Origin: Dehalococcoidia bacterium
GTDB taxonomy: Bacteria; Chloroflexota; Dehalococcoidia; Dehalococcoidales; RBG-16-60-22
Reading direction: 5' to 3'
Assembly: GCA_030605045.1 (NCBI GenBank)
Contig: JAUWBK010000067.1
Coordinates: 1-6,905 of the forward strand
Length of the DNA stretch: 6,905 nt
Shown here: positions 1 to 5,168 of the stretch, piece by piece
Layout: each line of letters begins with the position of its first letter
Position numbering within the stretch: the first letter of the stretch is position 1
The notes under the pieces: model-generated
What the model was told of the DNA's origin: nothing
Database searches by the model: none
The model's input: only the letters and a program-made list of their open reading frames with translations
Translations under genes and position numbers: made by a program

Positions 1-1527
1 GCCACCACTCTTGATGATTACCGCAAATACGTGGAACGGGATGCGGCTCTGGAGCGCCGCTTCCAGCCGGTTTTGGTGGAAGAACCCTCAGTAGAAGAAA
101 CACTGGAGATTTTACGCGGGATTAAAGAGCGCTATGAGGAGCACCACCACCTGACGATAAGTGAGGAAGCCTTAAATTCAGCAGCTACGCTAGCTGCTAG
201 ATACATACCTGACCGTTTTCTGCCCGACAAGGCCATTGACCTGACCGATGAAGCATCCTCAAGGGTAAGGATTAAGTACTATACCATGCCCATGACCTTG
301 AAAGAAGCCAAGCAGCTTGCCGAGACTAAGCGCAAAGATAAAGATGCGGCCCTAGCGGCTCAGGAGTATGACCGTGCTGCGGAACTGCGGGAGCAGGAGC
401 TTCAAGAAGAGGAAAAGATAAAGGGGCTGGAAGAAGAGTGGCGAGCTGAGAAGGAGCAGGGTAAGCCGGTAGTAACTGCGGAAAACATCGCCGAAGTGGT
501 CAGTATGTGGACCGGCATTCCGGTGGTGCAGTTAGCCGGTGATGAAACCAATCGCCTGCTTAATATGGAAGAGGTGATACACCAGCGTATTATCGGTCAG
601 GATGAGGCAATTAACACGATTTCCAAAGCGATAAGACGAGCCCGAGCCGGACTAAAGGACCCGAGACACCCGATAGGTAACTTCATCTTCCTTGGCCCAA
701 CTGGCGTCGGTAAGACGGAGCTGGTCAGAGCCCTGGCGGAATTTATGTTTGGTAGTGAGGATACCCTCATCCGGCTTGATATGTCTGAGTTTATGGAAAA
801 ATTTGCTGTATCCCGCTTGGTGGGGGCACCGCCAGGCTATGTTGGTTATGAAGAAGGCGGGCAACTAACTGAGGCAGTGAGGCGCAAGTCATATTGTTGC
901 ATCCTGCTTGATGAGATTGAGAAGGCGCATCCCGATGTGTTTAATTTGCTGCTCCAGATATTTGATGACGGTCACCTGACCGATGCCAAGGGACGCCGGG
1001 TTGACTTCCGCAATAGCATTATTGTGATGACCAGCAATATCGGCGCCGAGCTTATCCGTAAAGGCACCACTATTGGTTTTGCCTCTCGGAGTAATGAAGC
1101 CAAAACCAGGGAGCAGACCTACGAGAGGATGAAGGAGAACTTGCTCGGTGAATTGAAGAAGACCTTCCGCCCCGAGTTTCTTAACCGGGTTGATGGGGTG
1201 GTTGTCTTCCATTCCCTGACCAAGGAACAAATACGACAGATAGTTGACCTGATGCTGATTTCACTAGACCAGCAGCTGAGTGAGAAGGGTATCAAGCTGG
1301 AGGTAACCGAAGCGGCCAAAGATTTCCTGGGTGAAAAAGGCTACGATGAAGTTTTCGGGGCTCGGCCGCTACGTCGGGCGATTCAGGATATGGTTGAAAA
1401 CAAACTTTCTGAAGATTTGCTCCGCGGCAAATTCCAATCTGGGGATACCGTGGTCGTTGATCTGGAGGGTGAAGAGATTGTCGTTCATCCGACTGCGGTG
1501 GGCGCTTTAACGGGAGATGAGAAATAA
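1..1527 (+). CDS. clpC: ATP-dependent Clp protease ATP-binding subunit ClpC, 3' part
   Basis: This is the C-terminal ~508 residues of a Hsp100/Clp AAA+ unfoldase that feeds substrates to ClpP in the cytoplasm. The reading frame is open from base 1, and the first codons already match the end of the D1 ATPase module (ERRFQPV, with the D1 arginine finger), so the true start lies upstream. A UVR-type middle segment (about 325-420, AAQEYDRAAELRE) favours ClpC over ClpB. The second ATPase module has Walker A GPTGVGKT (694-717), Walker B ILLDE (901-915), sensor-1 region MTSN (1027-1038) and sensor-2 GARPLRR (1357-1377). An IGF tripeptide (1072-1080) sits where the ClpP-docking loop lies in ClpC/ClpA, implying a protease partner. 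The gene ends TAA, with a terminator 36 bases on. No frameshift is seen. Identification is firm; only the N-terminal half is missing because of the window edge. Confidence 0.96.
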   Translation, partial: ATTLDDYRKYVERDAALERRFQPVLVEEPSVEETLEILRGIKERYEEHHHLTISEEALNSAATLAARYIPDRFLPDKAIDLTDEASSRVRIKYYTMPMTLKEAKQLAETKRKDKDAALAAQEYDRAAELREQELQEEEKIKGLEEEWRAEKEQGKPVVTAENIAEVVSMWTGIPVVQLAGDETNRLLNMEEVIHQRIIGQDEAINTISKAIRRARAGLKDPRHPIGNFIFLGPTGVGKTELVRALAEFMFGSEDTLIRLDMSEFMEKFAVSRLVGAPPGYVGYEEGGQLTEAVRRKSYCCILLDEIEKAHPDVFNLLLQIFDDGHLTDAKGRRVDFRNSIIVMTSNIGAELIRKGTTIGFASRSNEAKTREQTYERMKENLLGELKKTFRPEFLNRVDGVVVFHSLTKEQIRQIVDLMLISLDQQLSEKGIKLEVTEAAKDFLGEKGYDEVFGARPLRRAIQDMVENKLSEDLLRGKFQSGDTVVVDLEGEEIVVHPTAVGALTGDEK

Positions 1528-1562
1528 TGTATAGTGACAAATAGGCTAGTTTTTTGTATGAT

Positions 1563-1604
1563 AAGGGCGGTGGAAACGAAAAGAGGTAGCCAACCGCCCT
1601 TTTT
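1563..1604 (+). terminator. Rho-independent-type terminator after clpC
   Basis: A perfect 9-bp stem, AAGGGCGGT (1563-1571) with ACCGCCCTT (1593-1601), encloses a 21-base loop and runs into five T residues (1600-1604). It lies 36 bases after the clpC stop and 86 bases before the biotin carrier gene, so it should separate the two transcription units. The loop is longer than in the strongest terminators. There is no T run on the opposite side, so it looks one-directional. Confidence 0.7.
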
Positions 1605-1689
1605 AATTCGCCAAAAAGCCGTGGCACTAATTGAGTCGTCAGTCAAAATAAGATAAAGCGAGTTACCTATACGTAGAAAGGAACTGAAA

Positions 1690-1911
1690 ATGGCACAAGA
1701 GAATATAGAAGTTCCCATAACTGGTAAGATTATCAGTGTCGATGTCAACGTAGGTGACGAGGTTAAAGAGGGAGATACAATCTGCATACTGGAGTCAATG
1801 AAGATGGAGAACCCGATACTGGCCCCAGTAGACGGTACTATTGCCAAAATAGGGGTTACGGCTGATCAGTCAGTTAAACCCGGCGACACGATTGCGATTA
1901 TCGAATATTAA
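1690..1911 (+). CDS. Biotin carrier protein (biotinyl domain) of a decarboxylase/carboxylase
   Basis: This 73-residue protein consists almost wholly of a biotinyl/lipoyl-type attachment domain. The biotinylation motif ESMKMEN lies at residues 35-41, with Lys38 the expected biotin-bearing lysine. The flanking glycines (GDEVKEGD, residues 22-29; KPGD, 63-66) match the two half-barrel repeats of the fold. It would carry CO2 on biotin between a carboxyltransferase and a biotin-dependent partner. It lacks the Ala/Pro-rich linker seen in many carrier subunits. Because a Na+-pumping decarboxylase beta subunit lies just downstream, it is most likely the carrier of a methylmalonyl-CoA, oxaloacetate or glutaconyl-CoA type decarboxylase; a role with acetyl- or propionyl-CoA carboxylase cannot be excluded. 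The ATG has an AAAGGA ribosome site (1677-1682) 7 bases upstream. Substrate is not decidable here. Confidence 0.92.
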   Translation: MAQENIEVPITGKIISVDVNVGDEVKEGDTICILESMKMENPILAPVDGTIAKIGVTADQSVKPGDTIAIIEY

Positions 1912-2021
1912 GAAGTGGGGGGTTATTGTTCGGCCTTTTAGAAATGGGGATTCTGTATCAGGGTAACCGGTTGATGCGCTTAGCGAAAGGGCTTAATCTT
2001 TTTGGTAATTATCCCAAAATT

Positions 2022-2041
2022 ATGTTATAACGAGATAACAT
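2022..2041. promoter_or_regulatory. Inverted repeat spanning the start codon of the small membrane protein
   Basis: Perfect 7-bp arms ATGTTAT (2022-2028) and ATAACAT (2035-2041) flank a 6-base spacer. The right arm includes the first two bases of the start codon. It could be an operator or an RNA hairpin that limits initiation. It also overlaps a possible -10 box, TATAAC (2026-2031), with a weak -35 TTGGTA (2002-2007) 18 bases upstream. Function is inferred only. Confidence 0.3.
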
Positions 2042-2192
2042 GGTAGTAAAATCGTTAATCTTCGCCTTAATAGCTTACGGCATTGCCATGCTCATTGCCC
2101 TATGTGTCGCCCTCATTATCAAGCTCATCGCACTGATTGTCCAGAGAGGAGGAAAAGGTGCCGCCGCGGATAGTGCTCAACAAGAGAGTTAA
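2040..2192 (+). CDS. Small single-span membrane protein, candidate OadG-like gamma/delta subunit of the Na+ decarboxylase
   Basis: This 50-residue reading frame starts at ATG 2040 and ends TAA 2190-2192. An in-frame stop at 2028-2030 fixes the start. Residues 5-34 are almost entirely hydrophobic (for example LIFALIAYGIAM, then LIALCVALII), interrupted by one Lys28, giving one long membrane span. A short polar tail follows (RGGKGAAADSAQQES). In the Oad/Mmd/Gcd decarboxylases a small subunit with one N-terminal membrane helix and a hydrophilic tail joins the alpha subunit to the membrane beta subunit. Size, topology and position, 15 bases before the beta-subunit gene, fit that role. It is shorter than typical OadG-type proteins (about 80-100 residues) and lacks a long tail. 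No strong ribosome site is visible (only GAG at 2032-2034). That it is a gene is likely; the subunit assignment is inference from context and topology. Confidence 0.68.
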   Translation: MVVKSLIFALIAYGIAMLIALCVALIIKLIALIVQRGGKGAAADSAQQES

Positions 2193-2207
2193 AGGTGGTC
2201 ACCATCA

Positions 2208-3440
2208 ATGCTGATCCTGGAGTTATTCCAAGGTATCTACACCTTCTTCTTGACTGAACCCTCGATTGCTTTTGCCAGGTTAGGTCTGATAGCCCTTGGT
2301 TTCCTCTTCATCTTCCTCTCCTACAAGAAAATCCTAGAGCCGCTGATAATGCTCCCCATGGGGGTAGGTATGATAGCCGTGAACGGCGGCCTCATGGTAA
2401 TGGAAGTGGAAACCATGGCCCTGGGCACTCTTTTTATCAACCCCCTGGCTGGCAACGTTGAAGAGGTAATGTACTATCTGCAAATAGACTTCCTGCAGCC
2501 AATTTACACCTTCACTTTCAGCAATGGCTTAATCGCCTGCCTCGTTTTCATGGGCATCGGTGCCATAACTGACATTGACATTTTACTTGCCAAGCCATTT
2601 ATGAGTCTCTTTTTGGCGATATGTGCTGAACTCGGCACCATAGTTACTCTTCCCATTGCTATGGCGATGGGCCTGGAGCCGAATGAGGCAGCGTCGATTG
2701 CGCTGGTGGGTGGAGCCGATGGTCCGATGGTCCTTTATGGTTCCATCATGCTGGCCAGAGAATTATTTGTGCCCATCACGGTTGTTGCCTATGTTTATCT
2801 CGGTGTTTGTTACGCCGGTTATCCTTTATTAGCGAGAATTATACCGAGACGGATGAGAGCGACAGAAATGGACTGGCGCACCATACCCCAGGTATCCTCG
2901 GGAGCCAAGTTTGCCTTTGCCATTGCTGCTTGCGGTTTCCTATGCATACTATTCCCGGTAGCGGCTCCCCTGTTTGCCTCTTTCTTCCTCGGTTTAGCCA
3001 TCAAAGAGGCGGGAATCACGAGATATATAGAATTCTTATCCGGACCGCTCCTGTACGGAGCAACCTTTTTCCTGGGCTTTACCCTGGGCGCTTTGCTCGG
3101 CGTCGATATCATCCTAGATCCAAAGGTGCTGATTTTGCTGATTCTGGGTGTAGTGGCGCTCACCTTATCTGGCTTAGGTGGAATCGCTGGCGCCTTAATC
3201 TACCGCAAGATAACCAAAGAACCCTTTAACCCCCTGCTCGGCATTGCTGCGGTGTCTTGTGTGCCGACAACGGCCAAGGTGGCGCAAAAATGCGCCGCTG
3301 CGGTCAACAAGAAAGCGATGATTTTACCTTTTGCCATGGGCCCGTGCGTTGCCGGCGTAATTACCACTGCTATTATCGCTGGAATTTATATCACCGGATT
3401 CAGACCCGGTGGCGTGTTCTTCAGTATTTTTGGAGGCTGA
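2208..3440 (+). CDS. Na+-translocating decarboxylase beta subunit (OadB/MmdB/GcdB family)
   Basis: A 410-residue, strongly hydrophobic polytopic membrane protein, close to the family's usual length. It decarboxylates carboxybiotin and couples this to Na+ export. The hallmark GGADGP lies at residues 168-173. With a constant offset of 32, residues known to matter in Klebsiella OadB map as Asp203 to Asp171, Tyr229 to Tyr197, Asn373 to Asn341, Gly377 to Gly345 and Ser382 to Ser350, so the Na+/proton pathway is mostly intact. The position of Arg389 is Lys357. The usual HAMGPN motif reads FAMGPC (375-380). The gene has a good ribosome site (AGGTGG, 2193-2198) 9 bases before ATG 2208. It follows the small membrane protein by 15 bases, so the two are probably co-transcribed. 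The alpha subunit is absent from the window, so the substrate (oxaloacetate, methylmalonyl-CoA, glutaconyl-CoA) is unresolved. Confidence 0.95.
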   Translation: MLILELFQGIYTFFLTEPSIAFARLGLIALGFLFIFLSYKKILEPLIMLPMGVGMIAVNGGLMVMEVETMALGTLFINPLAGNVEEVMYYLQIDFLQPIYTFTFSNGLIACLVFMGIGAITDIDILLAKPFMSLFLAICAELGTIVTLPIAMAMGLEPNEAASIALVGGADGPMVLYGSIMLARELFVPITVVAYVYLGVCYAGYPLLARIIPRRMRATEMDWRTIPQVSSGAKFAFAIAACGFLCILFPVAAPLFASFFLGLAIKEAGITRYIEFLSGPLLYGATFFLGFTLGALLGVDIILDPKVLILLILGVVALTLSGLGGIAGALIYRKITKEPFNPLLGIAAVSCVPTTAKVAQKCAAAVNKKAMILPFAMGPCVAGVITTAIIAGIYITGFRPGGVFFSIFGG

Positions 3441-3573
3441 GGTATTGCCCCAGCGAAGTCTATTAGATTACTTATTGACCTCTTTTTTCTTCAGTTTATT
3501 TTAACCCCATCCCCCTTTATCCCCCCTCTGGGCTAAAGCCCCTAAGGGCAGAGCCTCTCCTTCTGCCTGATGT

Positions 3574-3649
3574 GTCATTGCGAGCCGAAGGCGAAGCAAT
3601 CCTGTCTTTATCTTTTGGTTTGCTTCGTCGCTCCGCTCCTCGCAATGAC
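3574..3649. repeat. 76-bp MITE-like palindromic repeat
   Basis: Perfect 11-bp terminal inverted repeats, GTCATTGCGAG (3574-3584) and CTCGCAATGAC (3639-3649), bound an element with a second inner 8-bp pair, CGAAGCAA (3592-3599) and TTGCTTCG (3620-3627). The whole unit can fold into a long imperfect hairpin with a ~20-base loop. From memory, repeats with GTCATTGCGAG-type ends are dispersed in many copies in various bacterial genomes, especially environmental ones. No transposase and no clear target-site duplication are visible, so this is a non-autonomous or decayed element if mobile at all. Confidence 0.75.
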
Positions 3650-3677
3650 TTTTATGCTCCAGGAGAGGGAAAGGTTT

Positions 3678-3704
3678 TTTGAGAAGGGCTTCGTCCTTCT
3701 CAAA
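3678..3704. repeat. 10-bp perfect hairpin upstream of radA
   Basis: TTTGAGAAGG (3678-3687) pairs with CCTTCTCAAA (3695-3704) around a 7-base loop. A T run (3675-3680) precedes and overlaps the stem instead of following it, so this is not a standard terminator on the plus strand, and no T run follows it on the minus strand either. It may be part of a repeat or an RNA structure ending upstream transcripts. Confidence 0.5.
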
Positions 3705-3724
3705 TTCCCGAAGCATACCGGGAA
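3705..3724. repeat. 6-bp hairpin directly after the 10-bp hairpin
   Basis: TTCCCG (3705-3710) pairs with CGGGAA (3719-3724) around an 8-base loop. It abuts the preceding hairpin without a gap, so the two may form one tandem structure. No T run follows, which argues against a terminator. Confidence 0.35.
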
Positions 3725-3732
3725 CTTCCCCC

Positions 3733-3761
3733 TTGCCTTATTACTGAAAATCGGGTAAAGT
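3733..3761 (+). promoter_or_regulatory. Possible sigma70-type promoter for radA, giving a near-leaderless transcript
   Basis: TTGCCT (3733-3738, 4 of 6 to TTGACA) and TAAAGT (3756-3761, 4 of 6 to TATAAT) are separated by exactly 17 bases. The expected start of transcription would fall at about the GTG start codon at 3768. This fits the lack of a ribosome site before that GTG. Prediction is by eye from a short motif, so support is modest. Confidence 0.35.
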
Positions 3762-3767
3762 CAAGTC

Positions 3768-5168
3768 GTGCGCAAATCAGATAAAAGGACGATTTTCGTC
3801 TGTCAGCAGTGTGGCAAGGAGAGCTTAAAATGGCTGGGACGCTGCCCTGACTGCCAGCAATGGAATACCTTCGTCGAAACAATAGTCACGGCTCCGGTGG
3901 CCCCTTCTCGGACGCTTGCTTCGGTTAGCCCACCCCAAGAGCTATCTCAGGTGACTTTTACCGACGCCGACCGCTTACCACTGCCTCTGACCGAGTTTAA
4001 CCGGGTGCTCGGTGGCGGACTGGTACCGGGCTCCCTGGTACTGATTAGTGGTGACCCCGGCATTGGTAAATCTACCCTTTTGCTGCAAGCTTCCGCCTTA
4101 ATCGCGCAGGATAAGGGTAGGGTAGCCTACATTTCCGGTGAAGAGACGTTGCACCAGATCAAGCTACGGTCAGAGCGCCTAGGGGTAAAGGGTGAGGGAC
4201 TTTACCTTCTGGCCGAGACTGACCTAGAGGTTATCCTAAATCAGATTGAGCAGTTAGCACCAAGTCTGGCGGTCATTGATTCGATTCAAAGCGTTTATAT
4301 CCCGGAGCTAGGTACTGCCCCGGGCAGTGTCACCCAGGTGCGAGAGTGCACCCTAAGACTGATGCAATGGGCAAAGCTCAGCGGAGTACCCATTTTCATT
4401 GCCGGGCATGTCACCAAGGACGGGACTATTGCCGGCCCGCGAGTTCTGGAGCACATTGTTGATGCCGTGCTCTACTTTGAAGGTGAGCCTTTTAGTGCCT
4501 ACCGTTTACTACGCAGCGTGAAAAACCGCTTTGGCTCGACTAACGAGGTCGGTGTCTTTGAGATGAAAGAGCAGGGACTGGTCGAGGTGGACAACCCATC
4601 ACGGGCATTCCTCTCCCAACGATGGGCTGAGGCTATAGGCTCAGTAGTTGTGCCTACCCTTGAAGGTAGCCGTCCCCTGCTGGTCGAGGTTCAAGCCCTG
4701 ACCACGCCTACCAGCTTTGGCTTACCGCGGCGCACTGCCAACGGGGTTGACTTCAATCGATTGCTGTTAGTTACCGCCGTGCTGACGCAGCGAGCTGGCA
4801 TAAGGCTTGGCAATCAGGATATTATCGTTAATGTTACCGGTGGACTCAAGATTGGCGAACCAGCGGCTGATTTAGGTATCGCCCTGTCGATTGCTTCCAG
4901 CTTCCGTGAGGTAGGGGTTGATCCCAGCCTGGTGGCAGTGGGGGAGATGGGGTTGAGCGGTGAATTAAGAGTCGTTTCTCAGCTAGAGAGGCGTGTTGCT
5001 GAAGCGGCCAGAATGGGCTTTAAGCGATGCCTAGTGCCAAAAGTCGGTGCCAAGGTTAGCCCCACCCCTAAAGATATTGAGCTCATCCCGGTGAGCACCT
5101 TGCGGGAAGCGATAGGGGTAGGGCTGGTCAGAGGTAAAACTAGGGGAGGAGGATTAGACAATGAGTAA
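3768..5168 (+). CDS. radA: DNA repair protein RadA/Sms
   Basis: A 466-residue protein of normal RadA length, a RecA-like ATPase and branch-migration helicase acting in recombinational DNA repair. Domains in order: a C4 zinc finger (Cys12, Cys15, Cys26, Cys29); a RecA-like core with Walker A GDPGIGKST (95-103), Walker B LAVID (167-171) and the RadA-specific KNRFG (252-256); and a C-terminal Lon-protease-like domain (from about residue 285, EPAADLGIAL at 364-373). The GTG start is chosen because an in-frame TAA lies at 3756-3758, only 9 bases upstream, and the zinc finger begins at the expected distance. No clear ribosome site precedes it. The 3' end overlaps the next gene by 8 bases, and the last ~15 residues (through GKTRGGGLDNE) look like a variable tail. 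All key motifs are present. Confidence 0.97.
   Translation: MRKSDKRTIFVCQQCGKESLKWLGRCPDCQQWNTFVETIVTAPVAPSRTLASVSPPQELSQVTFTDADRLPLPLTEFNRVLGGGLVPGSLVLISGDPGIGKSTLLLQASALIAQDKGRVAYISGEETLHQIKLRSERLGVKGEGLYLLAETDLEVILNQIEQLAPSLAVIDSIQSVYIPELGTAPGSVTQVRECTLRLMQWAKLSGVPIFIAGHVTKDGTIAGPRVLEHIVDAVLYFEGEPFSAYRLLRSVKNRFGSTNEVGVFEMKEQGLVEVDNPSRAFLSQRWAEAIGSVVVPTLEGSRPLLVEVQALTTPTSFGLPRRTANGVDFNRLLLVTAVLTQRAGIRLGNQDIIVNVTGGLKIGEPAADLGIALSIASSFREVGVDPSLVAVGEMGLSGELRVVSQLERRVAEAARMGFKRCLVPKVGAKVSPTPKDIELIPVSTLREAIGVGLVRGKTRGGGLDNE
5145..5152 (+). promoter_or_regulatory. Strong ribosome binding site for the SIR2-like gene, inside radA
   Basis: GGAGGAGG lies 8 bases before ATG 5161 and inside the radA coding region. 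It fixes the start of the SIR2-like gene and supports its translation as part of a radA transcript, probably coupled by the 8-base overlap. Confidence 0.75.

Larger units (their letters stand above)
3441..3767. other. Gene-free, hairpin-rich spacer between the beta subunit gene and radA
   Basis: These 327 bases contain no convincing gene on either strand. In order they hold: an unremarkable AT-rich stretch with no clear terminator (3441-3504); a C-rich pyrimidine tract (about 3505-3529); alternating GGGC/GCCC arms (3530-3549); a MITE-like inverted repeat (3574-3649); two consecutive hairpins (3678-3704 and 3705-3724); and a possible radA promoter (3733-3761). CCTCTCC (3554-3560) and GGAGAGG (3662-3668) form a 7-bp inverted pair around the MITE-like element. 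Short open frames here simply read through the repeats. Confidence 0.75.

Noticed and set aside
652..1319. Several open frames on the minus strand across clpC
   Set aside because: They lie wholly opposite a strongly conserved ATPase coding region, have no recognisable domains and are shadow frames.
1631..1659. Possible promoter TTGAGT with TAAAGC, 17-base spacing, before the biotin carrier gene
   Set aside because: The -10 box matches only 3 of 6 consensus bases; a promoter is expected in this gap but this one is not convincing.
1292..1847. Minus-strand frames of 111 and 120 codons across the clpC end, the terminator and the biotin carrier gene
   Set aside because: They run through a terminator hairpin and a conserved biotinyl domain on the other strand and show no protein-like motif.
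1965..1972. Eight-base palindrome AACCGGTT upstream of the small membrane gene
   Set aside because: Short palindromes of this size arise by chance and nothing nearby ties it to a regulator.
1944..2030. A 28-codon frame ending 9 bases before the small membrane protein
   Set aside because: No ribosome site, no hydrophobic or regulatory-peptide character, and no other support; possible leader peptide but too weak to list.
2807..3466. Alternative-frame open frames over the beta subunit gene
   Set aside because: The main frame encodes a conserved membrane family with its ion-site motifs; the others are shadows.
3501..3882. Short open frames on both strands over the spacer before radA
   Set aside because: They simply translate the palindromic repeat and hairpins, and one runs into the conserved radA zinc finger in the wrong strand.
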